A stretch of 64,000 nt of DNA from Eleusine coracana subsp. coracana (GCA_032690845.1 CM064430.1:5876949-5940948); one strand, 5' to 3'. Positions 1 through 10,761 are shown, counted from the stretch's first letter. The notes: generated by a model not told the origin, from the sequence alone. Program-made: numbers and translations.

Positions 1-239
1 TTGATGACAATCTTTAGTAGCTTCCCGACTAGTTTGTGTCATGTAGAATGCTTCACCTTTATATCAGCGAGCTTGTGAGGGTCTCAAAGATCAAAATGTC
101 TTCAAGAAATCAACTGGTGTGTCGAATAGGTGCACCTAATTAGGTGTAGCCCCCCAACTCTTGTATCATTTGGAAATTGCAAATAATGCAAGAGTTCAAA
201 ACAAGAATAGTCATGTTGGCTCTCCTTAAGGAAAAATCA

Positions 240-589
240 CTCAAATCATCAAATCCGGGTGATAAATAACTCAGTAGAATGACATCAATCATTACTGAGT
301 GATAGATGACTCAGACAAATGACTTCAATCACCATTGAGTGGTAAATGACTCAAACCAATGACTTCAGTCATTGTCGAGAGCTATATGATATACTCAGGC
401 GACATCAATCACAACGGAGTGAACATAGGCTTATGACATCAATCATGGTCAAATGACATAAGCTTTGGCCGAGTGGCCTATGAGTGACTATAAATCAAAC
501 GGGTGAGTCCAATCACAACTGAGTGAATGAGGCTTTGTGACATCAATCATAGCCAAGTACTAAGTTACCATGACTTCAATCATGATTAA
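240..589. repeat. Degenerate array of TGAC(A/T)TCAATCA units
   Basis: About eight imperfect copies of a TGACWTCAATCA core, often followed by a GAGTG word, recur every 30-75 bp (near 271, 322, 361, 399, 437, 511, 541 and 572). One more similar copy (GACTTCAATCA) lies at about 11035, beyond the Athila insertion, so the retrotransposon landed inside this older repeat. The parent element is not recognised. Bases 1-239 hold no gene that I can see. Confidence 0.55.
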
Positions 590-1178
590 GTAACTGTTGG
601 TCGTAGTTACGCACCCACTTATATACCGCAAGAGGACGGTGTATAGTTGTAGCTCCTTTTCCCTTAGAGTATTTTAAGGTTATCGAATCCATAAGAAATG
701 AGTAGAACTATTACTATTAAAGGGTTACTAACAGGTTGCAATGGTTGGGTTGGTGTGAATGGTGATGGTGAGAGAGTGGTGGATGAATGTTATTGGAGAT
801 GTAACAGGATAATGAAGGATTCTCTCCTTAGGATTGGTTCACTAGCATGCCAACTTATTCTTATCGACTTCGAGTGATGACTCTAATATTCTACAAGACA
901 TGGTGGTTTCGTTCACCCCGGTTGTCACTATAGAGGCTATTAGCTCCCCACTGGTTTCTTGCACTATGTAATGGGCAGAAGTGTATTGGCCTATACACTA
1001 ATGGGAATAGATGTGTAATTAAGTTCATCACATAGATTAAATTCATCAAGAGAGTATCAATGAGTATGTGAGTTACATGACCAGATCCCCGTACCAGAGA
1101 ATAGAATATGAGACTACTCACTCATCCTCCCGCTAAACATAGTAGAAGGATGAGAAATAGCGCTGGAGCGCGCACGAG

Positions 1179-1207
1179 CCAATCGGCGCAAGCGTCGCGC
1201 CGATCGG
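1179..1207. repeat. Palindrome pair a, 21 bp apart (3' LTR)
   Basis: CCAATCGG (1179-1186) and CCGATCGG (1200-1207) begin exactly 21 bp apart. They lie downstream of the LTR TATA box in the direction of transcription. Confidence 0.85.
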
Positions 1208-1452
1208 TATGACCTCCCTTCTGGTGGTTCTCGTCAGTGTTGACCAACCGTCGCCGCCAATATCCTGGAACCCTAGTTCTAACAACTCAATGTTGCGATT
1301 GTCGTCTCCCCGGTTGCCCCTTGGCTCTTGATAGTCATCTTCCTTTTATACTCGACGGGATTAGGTTAGCTTCCACCGACTCTGACTCATATTGGGTTGG
1401 GCCTTCATCTTTGCCGGACTTGGGCTTGTTTTCGTCATCTTTTCCTCCTGCG

Positions 1453-1481
1453 CCGATCGGCGCGGCATTGGAGCCAATCGG
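1453..1481. repeat. Palindrome pair b, 21 bp apart (3' LTR)
   Basis: CCGATCGG (1453-1460, inside a perfect GCGCCGATCGGCGC) and CCAATCGG (1474-1481) are 21 bp apart, about 100 bp upstream of the TATA-like block in the transcribed direction. Confidence 0.85.
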
Positions 1482-1688
1482 CACGACTCCACATCTGGCC
1501 CAGCTTCGTTGCTCTTTGGTTCCTTATCCATAATTGCCCTATTTTACACCTGTTTTCTGCAATTACATCCAAAATAGAACAACTACAAATATATGCAAAT
1601 TTGGGGTTAATTGTTAGTCCAAACCACCAAATAATGACGTAAACATCACTTTTTGGTAGATAAAATGGGTAGCTAGAAACCATCAACA

Positions 1689-1698
1689 GTTCCTCCAC
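1689..1698 (-). promoter_or_regulatory. Polypurine tract of the Athila-type element
   Basis: Read on the minus strand the bases next to the 3' LTR are GTGGAGGAAC, purine-rich and directly abutting the LTR, as expected for the second-strand primer. It is short and has one T, so this call rests mainly on position. Confidence 0.6.
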
Positions 1699-3057
1699 AT
1701 TCAAATCATTGCTAGTTCTCGAGTAATACAAAATCAAATATGTAGCAACAATCTTCACATCATCTCTCATGCAATCAATCTCAATCATCATTTTTACTTG
1801 TTATTCTACCACAAAAATTTTACTCTCATCTTCTTTTTAACCAATCAGCATTTCATACTTGAACTTAATCAAATTACCACAAAACCTTTTCAAAAACAAT
1901 TTTAGTTCTCCTCAACTCATCTTTAGCATCAAACATCAAGCAATTGGTTTTCTCTAGATCTCTCAAGTGCTTCCCTCTCCTATCTAATCAAGGATTATAT
2001 GTGGATCTTGGAGGGCTATATAACTAAATTAAACCATAAGATTAACCATGTCAACAATGTGCTCAATCATGCCCGCTAAGAAAGAATTTTCTTGGAAAAG
2101 AACTTTAATAGAGAAGAGGAATATAGAAGATCTAAAAAGAAAAATATTTCAATGCAAACTATGGCAAAGAATTGAAAATAATCAGAAAGCTGCTTCTTTG
2201 ATGACCTTACTGCTTCTTAGGAAATATTTTTTTTTCTTTTTCTCTTTATCTCTTTTTTTCAATATATATTTTTTCTTTTTTTTTCAACAGCGCCAATCGG
2301 CGTAGGCGTAGCACCGATCAGCGCAATCTATATATATTTTTTTTCTCTTCTTTTTCTTTCTTTATTCCCGATTGATCAGCAATTTATGTCTTGTATCAGC
2401 AACGAAAGTTTTCTGAATTCCCCTTTATTGAGAATATAGGTTGTATCAAGGAGGAGGGAGAAACAAAGATGTATGATTTCCATGATAGCAAGGAATTTAA
2501 ATGGATGAGAATGGCTAGAAATACAGAGATAAACAAATATATCATCCTTTCCTAACTTGGTCGAAATCATGAGCAAAAAGTTGACAAAGTTACTTACAAT
2601 CCAACTAGTTCAAATATGTTGCTTGTTCTCATTCACTCGGCTATGTAGGCATATTTAGACCTTGCTTTTGCTTTAGCTTGTGATGAGTCAAAAGAATTTT
2701 TCATAAATACAAAGCTCAAAAGTTAAGTGGTAACAAACTAATTCAAGTAATCTACCAATCGATCATCAAAAAGACAAGATAAATAGTATGGGGCACTTTC
2801 AATTTGACAATCGACACTAACTTTATTAAAGACAATGTAATAATTCAAACTACATAAAGGACCTTGAAGCAACTCTCAATCATGACTCATGACTCTCTTA
2901 AGCACACACAAACTAAAAATAAACACTTATATGAAAAACAAACAAGAAACTAGGCTCAAAACACTTAAAAACTTTAAAAACTATGACTAATGGCAAAGCC
3001 CTTCCCCCACACTCAAAATTTGCAATGTTCTCATTGCAAGAGAAGAAACTCAACACA
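1699..3057 (-). other. 3' non-coding part of the Athila-type element
   Basis: No conserved protein is visible between the extra reading frame and the 3' LTR. The stretch is AT-rich, with poly-pyrimidine runs at about 2226-2284 and 2335-2365 (plus strand) and one palindrome pair between them. It probably served as the 3' untranslated region. Confidence 0.6.
2293..2321. repeat. Palindrome pair c, 21 bp apart (3' non-coding)
   Basis: CCAATCGG (2293-2300) and CCGATCAG (2314-2321) sit isolated in AT-rich, T-tract-rich DNA, so local base composition does not explain them. Confidence 0.8.
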
Positions 3058-3311
3058 CTAATCATTCAGATCATGCCTGTTCAAGACTTGAAAAATTCGT
3101 CTAATATTCCTTATGAGAAAAGTGTAGTCCGCTTCATTCATCTCAATTGTATCCTGGATTCTCCGATCCACATCCCTTTGATGCCTGTAGGCATGATCCC
3201 TGTCTAGATACAAGAGCTCAATATTCCTTCGACAGACAGGACAGCAAACAAATGGTTGCAGATTATGATTTTCAACACTGTAGGGAGAGACACTATTCAA
3301 ACTCCTCTCAA

Positions 3312-3340
3312 TCAATTGGCGCAGTAGCTGAGCCGATTGG
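3312..3340. repeat. Palindrome pair d inside ORF3
   Basis: TCAATTGG (3312-3319) and CCGATTGG (3333-3340), 21 bp apart. On the minus strand they are read as RQSAQLLRQL, a different codon phase from the other coding arrays. Confidence 0.75.
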
Positions 3341-3723
3341 CGCGGTGGTGTTCTTTCATCACTGCGACTGCCTCCACTTCTCTCTGCATTACCATTAACT
3401 CTTGTTGAAGTTTCTGCTGCCCTGTCATTATTACATTCCACAGGTGTTCCCCAATTCTCAATCTTAGGACTACCAAAGCCTCTTCGCATATCAGAATCAT
3501 CACCCAAATATCCAGACATACTAGGGTCACCACTTTCCAAAGTATCCAAATAATATAATAAATCAAAGTCGCTATCCCATTTAGAATACTTTTGAATTGG
3601 CTTACCCAATACTCTAGCGGATCTTCGAACCTCTGGTGTAGTCTTACACTTCTTTGCAGTAGGCTCTTCGTCGTTACTTGGCAGAGCTATTAGATCAAGA
3701 AATTCAACCATCTTCAGATTGCG

Positions 3724-3773
3724 TCGATCGGTTCTGATGTCGCACCGATCAGCTCCAATGTTGCGCCGATTGG
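3724..3773. repeat. Palindrome triplet e inside ORF3
   Basis: Three units start at 3724, 3745 and 3766, each 21 bp apart, and are read on the minus strand as PIGATLE-LIGATSE-PIDA, a clear 7-residue repeat. Confidence 0.85.
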
Positions 3774-4520
3774 CACAGCCGGCGCTTCCTCCATATACTC
3801 AGCCAACTGTTCCAGATTATGTTCATGCATCGCCTTGTTCTGCTGCCTTCGTAAAATCTCATCATTAATCTCCTTAGGCGTCTTCCCTCTAGGAACTACG
3901 CGATAGCCATCATCATATAAAACCTTTCTAGGTATGAAGGTTGGGTATTCTGCCAATTGGAGTTCAATCCTATGTTGTAGATCTTTAGCACAAAAGAAAC
4001 ACTTGCAGCCTTCGATGCAACTATTTCTATGAATCTTGTTTTCTTGAAAACCCTCCCAATCGGTAAGAACCCTGGGAGAGGCTCCATCCTTTCTAGCCTG
4101 AAGATCCTTTTCCGCATCCAGCTGGTTCATGGCTTCTTCGGCTTCCTCTTGTGGCAAAGTTCATACTTGGCGGCTTATGGATTGTGACAGCGCTCTCTTC
4201 ATCTAGTTCCTCCTTCTCTTGCTCAGTCAATGAATTTTCAAAAGATCAAGAAGGCCTTCTACGGTGTACCTTTGAGAGATAGATTCACTTTCAATAGGTG
4301 CTATAGATTTTCCCTTGCGCACCAATACTCTCTTCATCATCTGCCGAAGTTCGTTGTCCATCTTCACCTTTTCTGCATTCCATGCGTCATCTTCACTTTT
4401 CTTCATGAATCTATTCCTTAGATTTGACCAGACGACAGGATCATCTCATGTTGGTGTCAACACCTCGTCTACTTCATCCCAGGACCAAACGGCAGAGATC
4501 TGCGGAAATCCGTCACCGAG

Positions 4521-4570
4521 CCGATCGGCTCCAGAGTTGCACCGATCGGTGCTAATGTCACGCCGATCGG
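4521..4570. repeat. Palindrome triplet f at the ORF3 N-terminus
   Basis: Three perfect CCGATCGG cores start at 4521, 4542 and 4563, with exact 21-bp steps. On the minus strand they are read GADRRDI-STDRCNS-GADRL just after the start codon. Confidence 0.88.
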
Positions 4571-4796
4571 CGCCACCTTGGTTGCTTCTCGACGCGCCGT
4601 CTTCCATTACTTCTGCCCTTAGGGTTTGTTTCGGTGACTACTTGATGCGAGATGATCTGTGGTATTGCCGTCCTCTTATATTTATATCCCTTGATTTCCA
4701 ATTGGACTAGGACTCTGTCTCTTATTTGTGGAATTCAACGAGTCTTAACAAGGCAAGGTCCAAAACCGACTCAAAAACCAAAAAGACTCTACCACG

Positions 4797-4844
4797 CCGA
4801 TCGGTGCAGGACTGCACCGATCGGTGCAGCATCGCGCCAATCGG
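4797..4844. repeat. Palindrome triplet g between integrase and ORF3
   Basis: Cores start at 4797, 4817 and 4837. The 20-bp step here is the only departure from 21 bp in this element, and this is a non-coding spacer where a lost base would do no harm to a reading frame. Confidence 0.85.
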
Positions 4845-4948
4845 CGCGCTACACTAATTTACCCAATCAGAAATAGAAAAAATCACAAAAATCAAAAAAC
4901 ACATACAGAGCTTCTGTTTTACATCATTTAGGTCGACCACACATGGCA

Positions 4949-6184
4949 CTAAGCAGTGAAGTACACATCAAAATATTTTAATTTAAATGTGTCGGGTTCT
5001 AGATATACCTTTAGACGTTGTCCATTCACCGTGTACTTGTTTCTTTTACCATCCGTTATGATTACAACTCCCGAAGGTAACACCATGTTTACAACATAAG
5101 GCCATTCCCATTTACTTCGCAATTTGCCTTTACCAAATAATCTGAATCACGAATTAAATAGGAGTACCCGATCTCCTTCCTTGAATTCCTTCTTCAAAAG
5201 CTTCTTATCATACCACTTCTTTGTCCTTTCCTTGTATATTACTGCATTTTCATATGCATGCAATCACATCTCTTCTAATTCACTTATTTGTATCTTTCTT
5301 TTCACGCCGACGGCATCAAGATCCAAATTCATTCCTTTTATTGCCCAATAAGCCTTATGTTCCAATTCCACCGGTAGGTGACATGATTTTTCATAGGCAA
5401 ATTGATATAGTGTCATGCCAATTGGTGTCTTGAATGCCGTCCTATATGCCCATAATGCTCCATTAAGCTTTGTGGCCCAATCTTTTTCTTCCTTTGTAAC
5501 AATCTTCTGCAGAATCCCTTTTAATTGCTTATTTGATGTTTCTACTTTTTCAATTGTCTGGGGATGATAGGTTGTCCCAATTCTATGTTCAACCCCAGAT
5601 TTAGCCAAAAACCTAGTAAAGTCTCCTCCTGTAAAATGGGATCCTCCATCTGTAATTATTATCCTTTGTACTCCATACCTAGGGAATATCTGTTCTTGAA
5701 GTATACTCCTTGATTCTCTTGTGGTATTGGCCTTGCATGCCATTGCTTCGACCCACTTGGAGACATAGTCAACGGCAACCAATATATACTCGCAACCATG
5801 AGAATTCACAAATGGTCCCATAAAGTCCATACCCCAAACATCAAAGATATCAACTTAAAGATTATACTTAAGATGCATTGCATTCCTACTGTTAACATTC
5901 TCTATTCGTTGGCATTGAGCACATGTTGCAACATACCTTTTTGCATCTTCATGCATAGTAGGCCAATAGAAACCACTCGCCCATACCTTTGCCTGTGTTC
6001 TGAAGTAGCCATAATGTCCCCCATAATCCAAAGAGTGACATTTTGCCAAAATGCTCGCTCTTTCTTCTCTGGGTACACATCTTCGCACTGCTATGTCCTG
6101 GCAATACCTATACAAGTATGGGTCGGCCCATATAAATTTTCTCATTTCACTCCTAACTCTTTTCTTTGTGTTCTTGTTCATCAT
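4949..6184 (-). pseudogene. Integrase region of Athila-type pol
   Basis: The zinc-binding N-domain is visible as HSLDYGGHYG...CAQCQR. The catalytic core starts with DFMGPF and continues with a second Asp in ITDGGSHF and a Glu in [10 protein letters not shown], the DDE triad that inserts element DNA into the host genome. A basic C-terminal segment (GKGKLRSKWEWPYVV, then VNGQRLKVY) ends at a TAG at 4949-4951. Stop codons at 5855-5857 and 5264-5266 break an otherwise single frame, which agrees with RNase H upstream. The gene is dead in this copy. Confidence 0.88.
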
Positions 6185-6190
6185 ATCAGT

Positions 6191-6691
6191 CTATCCCTTG
6201 AAATCTTTGATAATATCCATCATCCAACTTTCTCTACGATCAAATGTGGCAAACAGCTGCTCTTGTTGCATTTCATCTTTTATCGGCTCCGTTGATGATG
6301 ATTCAAGACGGGACAAATGATCTGCTACAGAATTTTCTACCCCTTTCTTATCTCTTATCTCCAAATCAAAATCTTGCAACATCAATACTCATCGCATTAA
6401 CCGAGGTTTAGACTCTTTCTTTGAAACCAAGTATCTTATAGCAGCATGATCAGTATGTACAATCACCTTAGAATTTAGAATGTAGGATCTAAACTTCTCA
6501 AAGGCAAATATAACAGCTAACATCTCTTTCTCATTTGTTATATAATTGATCTGCACCTCATTCAAAGTTTTGCTAGTGTAATAAATAGCATGCACTTTAC
6601 CTCCCTTTTGTTGTCCAAGAACAGCTCCAACTGCATAGTCACTTGCATCACACATTATTTCAAAAGGTAAACCCCAATCAGGTGGCTGCAT
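6191..6691 (-). pseudogene. RNase H region of Athila-type pol
   Basis: The segment reads [18 protein letters not shown], then [20 protein letters not shown] and [11 protein letters not shown], the Asp, Glu, Asp order of retroviral-type RNase H. It would remove the RNA strand after reverse transcription. A stop after about 100 codons (near 6389) separates it from LQDFDLEIRDKKGVEN, which normally continues the same polypeptide. The frame differs from reverse transcriptase upstream, so a frameshift lies between about 6691 and 6760. Confidence 0.87.
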
Positions 6692-6759
6692 AATGGGTGC
6701 AGAGCATAGAGCTTCCTTTAATCTTCTGAAGGCAAAGAGTCTTCATCATCCATGACAAA

Positions 6760-7983
6760 TTATGTACCTTGCTTCAACAATTCTGTCAGAGGCTTAGCAA
6801 TCTTTGAATAATTCTTAACAAATTTGCGATAGAAGTTGGCATGTTCAAGAAAACTCCTCAAGGTTGTAAGATTAGTAGGGGGAGGTAATTTCTCAACTGT
6901 AGATACCTTTGCTTTATCAACCTCTATCCCTCTGTTAGATATGACATGACCAAGTACTATCCCTTCTGTTACCATGAAATGACACTTCTCCCAATTAAGA
7001 ACTAAGTCGCATTCAACACACCTTTTTAAAATCTTTTCCAAACTCTCCAAGCAACTATCAAAATCAGTTCCATGTACGGAGAAGTCATCCATAAATACCT
7101 CCATAATATCTTCTATGAATTCAGCGAATATTGCATTCATGCATCTTTGAAATGTGGTGGGGGCATTGCAAAGACCAAATGGCATCCTTCTATATGCAGA
7201 TGTCTTGAAAGGGCAAGTAAAAGTAGTTTTCTGCTGATCCTCTGGTCTTACTGGTATTTGAAAGAAACCACTAAATCCATCCAAATAACAAAAGTATGAA
7301 TTATTTACTAGCCTTTCAAGCATCTCGTCAATATACAGAAGAGGATAGTGATCTTTCTTTGTCACCTTGTTCAAACTTCTGTAATCTATGCACATTCTCC
7401 ATCCAGTTACAGTCCTTTAAGGTATCAACTCATTGTTCTTATTAGGCACTACTATCAACCCTCCTTTCTTGGGCACACAATGTACTAGACTAACCCATCC
7501 ACTATCAGCAACAGGGTAGATCATACCTGCATTAAGTAGCTTTAGAATCTCCTTTTTAACCACTGGCTTCATTGATTCCTTCATCCTTCGCATCCCTTCA
7601 ACCACTGGTTTAGCATTCTCTTTCAAGTTAATCTTGTGGGTGCAGAATGCAGGGCTGATTCCCATGATGTCAATTAATGTGTAACCAATAGCCTTCTTAT
7701 ATCTTTTGAGCACAATAAGCAGCTTCTCCATTTCTTCCTTCATTAGTGCTTCATTCACAATAACTGGATATGTTTTATTCTTCCCTAGATATTCATAGTG
7801 CAGCTCCTTCGGAAGTTCCTTCTGTTCCACTTCTAGTGCTTCATCTGGATCTAGCTCCCCAAGCGGTTCAAAATCAGGATTTTCCTGGTTGAGCCGATCG
7901 GTGCAAGCATCGCGCCGATCGGCGCTAGCAGTATCCTTGTCAGTTTCGCACTTGATGTGGTCAAGTGGGTCTCCTATATCCAT
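6760..7983 (-). pseudogene. Reverse transcriptase region of Athila-type pol
   Basis: The order of conserved blocks is HKINLKENAKPVVEGMRRM, VVKKEILKLLNAGMIYPVAD, SLVHCVPKKGG, WRMCIDYRSLNKVTKKDHYP, then FCYLDGFSGFFQI and the catalytic VFMDDFSVHG (canonical YVDD read as FMDD). It would copy element RNA into DNA inside virus-like particles. A stop at 7417-7419 separates two in-frame halves. The first ~60 codons form a variable linker from the protease, and palindrome pair h is inserted in that linker as ADRRDACTDRL. Confidence 0.9.
7894..7922. repeat. Palindrome pair h in the protease-RT linker
   Basis: CCGATCGG at 7894-7901 and 7915-7922. The step is 21 bp, so the pair adds whole codons to pol. 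Confidence 0.85.
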
Positions 7984-7992
7984 CCCTATCTT

Positions 7993-9066
7993 CTAGTCTT
8001 CCTCTGGGTAGAATTCCTTATAGTAAGAAGGTTCTTGATGAGACGGATCGTTAAATTGAAATTGCACTTCTTCACCTCCTAGGTACAGCGTAATTTGACC
8101 TTTCCCAGCATCTAGAACAGCTTGTATTAATCTTAAGAACGGCCTTCCCAGAATGATGTCTTCAACCCCAGTTTCTTCATTACTTAGAACGAAGAAATTC
8201 ACCGGTATTGTTTTCGAGCTGATCTAAACTTCAACATTTTTTATCACCCCCAGTGGCTTGGTCTTCCTTCCATCCGTCATGATGAGCTCAAGTTCAGTTC
8301 CTATCAACTGCTGTTGAGTTCCATAAGGCATGCTTATAAATACATCGTAAGTCATCAAGCTGACACGGGAACCAAAGTCACACAAAGCTTTTGGAAATTT
8401 CTTCCCTGATATCTCGCATGGTATGTATGGTTCTTCTTCTTTTTCATCAGTGACACCTACAGCATACACACCACACAATCCTTTGTAGGGGGATGACACA
8501 AAGCAACTATCTAGTAATTTCTTTGCTTGTTTCACCTCTGTTCCATCAAGCTCTATATCATCCTTGTAAAGCTTCCCTAAAACTCTCCCAATAATATCAT
8601 GATCGAAAACTTCTGACTTAAGGCGATTACTCGGGAAATTGTATTCAATTCTGGCTTCAGAAGCATCTTGCGGGCTGAAAGATCTTCTCATATTGATCAA
8701 CTCTTGTGAAAAATCAATAGGAATCAAGTCCATTGGTTCAAATTCGTCAAGTGGTTTAGCATTGGCCAATGTCTTATCCCCCTTGGGTTTAGCAAAGTTA
8801 CCTTCAAATTCCTTCAGGTGGCTATCCAGAACTACAGCTTCTATCTTGGTATATTCCTTGCAACTTGACGGAGTCGTCAAGGTGATCAGTTCTCCTGTTG
8901 TTGCAACTGCGCCGATCGGCTCAGAGACTACGCCGATCGGCGCGCACGTCAGGTCCATAGAGGCGGGTCTGACGGGCTCCATCTCTTCGAATTTATGCTC
9001 TGAAGTAATCATTGCTCTACTTTCGGACATAAAGATCTGTTCAGTCGGCGACTCTTCCTTTTGCAT
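7993..9066 (-). pseudogene. gag C-terminus and aspartic protease of Athila-type element
   Basis: The active-site block LCDFGSRVSLM (family form LCDxGAxVSLM) and the later ILGRPFL mark a retropepsin-type aspartic protease that would cut the polyprotein. The two blocks share one frame but a stop at 8224-8226 lies between them. The N-terminal third is a low-conservation linker rich in Glu and Pro that carries palindrome pair i as CAPIGVVSEPIGAV. The frame agrees with reverse transcriptase downstream, while gag upstream is in another frame. Confidence 0.82.
8912..8940. repeat. Palindrome pair i in the gag-protease linker
   Basis: CCGATCGG at 8912-8919 and 8933-8940, read on the minus strand as API GVV SEP IGA: a 7-residue repeat in a third codon phase. 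Confidence 0.85.
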
Positions 9067-9097
9067 AACTTCTAGGGCTTGGTTCTAGGTATTCTTC

Positions 9098-9709
9098 CTA
9101 ATGCTTGTGCAAGGCTTCATTCTTGGCAATTTTGCCTAACAATTCGATCCCTGCCTTGGCTGTCAATCTCAGAAAACTTCCTCCAGCTGATCCATCCAAA
9201 TGCATCCTCGATGCCTTGTTTATGGCCATGTAGAAGGTTTGAGCACACATATCATCATCAATGTCGAGGTCAGGTCCTTGTTTCAACAATGTTTGAAAAC
9301 GCGTCCAGGCTTCCGCGATAGATTCTTCATCTTCTTGTAAGAAATTCACCACTTCTCTTCTCAACTTCTGCACCTTTGGCTAAGGAAAATAGTGGAGACA
9401 AAAATTTCCAACTAATTCACTCCACTTACCTTTCGCTTCTCGAGATGTTGTCTTGTGCCACTCTTTGGCTTTTCCTCCCAAAGAGAATGGGAAAAGCAGC
9501 CATCTGTAAAGATCCTGAGGCACTCCTTCATGATGGAATGTTTGCCAAAGTGCCTCCAAGTCTTGTAAGTGAGTATACGGGTTCTCCTCTTTTGCTCCAA
9601 AGAACTTATTTGCTTCAGCCATGCTAATGATAATGGGGTTCAACACATACGAGGGGGTCGTGGCCTTCTCGTATGAGGATTGAGGCTCCAACATGTCTGG
9701 AGATGGCAA
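9098..9709 (-). pseudogene. gag (capsid) of Athila-type element
   Basis: The protein contains the retrotransposon gag fold signature: PYTHLQDLEALWQTFHHEGV, WLLFPFSLGGKAKEWH, then LREV/FLQEDEESIAEAWTRF, and RMHLDGSAGGSFL. It would form the particle shell. A premature stop at about 9377-9379 follows LHYFP and interrupts one continuous frame. The first Met (9709) follows the primer-binding site by about 140 bp. Confidence 0.85.
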
Positions 9710-9844
9710 AGAAAGCTCTTAAAGTGTCGGAGAAGGTTCTGTCGTACTCATCCTGAAATTTCACACAAAACACAAAAACAAAAACAACTAGAAAAGAAAG
9801 GATTAGACGTTAGTAAAATATTAATAGTAAAAGAACTGGCTTGT

Positions 9845-9862
9845 TCCCCGGCAACGATGCCA
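9845..9862 (-). promoter_or_regulatory. Primer-binding site, tRNA-Asp-like
   Basis: The plus strand reads TCCCCGGCAACGATGCCA, eleven bases outside the 5' LTR. The 3' end of plant tRNA-Asp ends GGCAACGGCGCCA, so the match is 16 of 18, with two transition differences. Athila/Tat elements are known to prime from tRNA-Asp. Confidence 0.85.
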
Positions 9863-10458
9863 GAAAATGAGCTTGTTGGTCATAGTTACGCACCCACTTA
9901 TATACCGCAAGAGGACGGTGTATAGTTGTAGCTCTTTTTCCCTTAGAGTATTCCAAGGTTATCGAATCCCCAAGGAACAAGCGGAACTATTACTATTAAA
10001 GGGTTACTAACAGGTTGCAATGGTTGGATTGGTGTGAATGGTGATGGTGAGAGAGTGGTGGATGAATGTTAATTGGAGATGTAACAGGATAATGAAGGAT
10101 TCTCTCCTTAGGATTGGTTTACTAGCATGCCACCTTATTCTTATCGACTTCGAGTGATGACTCTAATATTCTATAAGACATGGTAGTTTCGTTCATCTCG
10201 GTTGTCACTACAGAGGCTATTAGCTCCCTACTGGTTTCTTGCACTATGTAATGGGTAGAAGTGTATTGGCATATACACTAATAGGAATAGATGCACAATT
10301 AAGTTCATCACATAGATTAAATTCATCACGAGAGTATCAATGAGTATGAGAGTTACATGACCAGATCCTCGCACCAGAGAAGAGAATATGAGACTACTCG
10401 CTCATTCTCCCGCTAAACATAGCAGAGGGATGAGAAATAGTGTTGGAGCGCGCATGAG

Positions 10459-10487
10459 CCGATCGGTGCAAGCGTCGCGCCGATCGG
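10459..10487. repeat. Palindrome pair j (5' LTR, downstream of TATA)
   Basis: CCGATCGG cores at 10459 and 10480. Both are perfect here, while the equivalent pair a in the other LTR has one altered unit. Confidence 0.88.
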
Positions 10488-10622
10488 TGTGACCTCCCTT
10501 CTAGTGGTTCTCGTTGGTGTTGACCAACTGTCACCACCAATATCCTGGAACCCTAGTTCTAACAACTCAATGTTGCGATTGTCGTCTCCCCGGTTGCCCC
10601 TTGGCTCTTGATAGTCATCTTC

Positions 10623-10632
10623 CTTTTATACT
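10623..10632 (-). promoter_or_regulatory. TATA box of the Athila-type 5' LTR
   Basis: The minus strand reads GAGTATAAAAGGAAG around this position, a near-consensus TATA box. Palindrome pair k lies about 100 bp upstream and pair j about 140 bp downstream. Confidence 0.65.
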
Positions 10633-10732
10633 CGACGGGATTAGGTCAGCTTCCACTGACTCTGACTCATATTGGGCTAGGCCTTCATCTTTGCCAGACT
10701 TGGGCTCGCTTTCGTCATCTTTTCCTCCTGCG

Positions 10733-10761
10733 CCGATCGGCGTGACATTGGAGCCGATCAA
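10733..10761. repeat. Palindrome pair k (5' LTR, upstream of TATA)
   Basis: CCGATCGG at 10733 and CCGATCAA at 10754, 21 bp apart. The second unit has decayed at its last two bases. Confidence 0.8.

Larger units (their letters stand above)
595..1688 (-). repeat. 3' LTR of the Athila-type element
   Basis: This repeat matches 9874-10968 along its whole length. In the direction of transcription it is the downstream LTR. It holds two palindrome pairs (1179-1207 and 1453-1481) and a TATA-like block at 1343-1351 read on the minus strand. Many differences from the other LTR look like C-to-T or G-to-A changes, as expected for methylated old copies. Confidence 0.93.
3058..4607 (-). pseudogene. Extra reading frame (ORF3) of the Athila-type element, unknown product
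   Basis: An ATG at 4605-4607 opens a frame that continues, with a stop after about 50 codons and at least two frameshifts, to 3058: roughly 515 codons. It sits between integrase and the 3' LTR, where Athila elements often carry an env-like gene. I see no signal peptide or membrane helix, so env is not supported. The middle is charged and Lys/Glu-rich, with the Cys-containing segment CIEGCKCFFC. The C-terminal part has CCPVCRRN followed by several His, a possible metal site. Palindrome arrays f, e and d are embedded and, in places, encode 7-residue repeats such as PIGATLE. Function unknown. Confidence 0.6.

Noticed and set aside
3058..4607. Calling ORF3 an envelope gene
   Set aside because: Its position fits, but I see no signal peptide, membrane helix or cleavage site, so only unknown ORF is justified.
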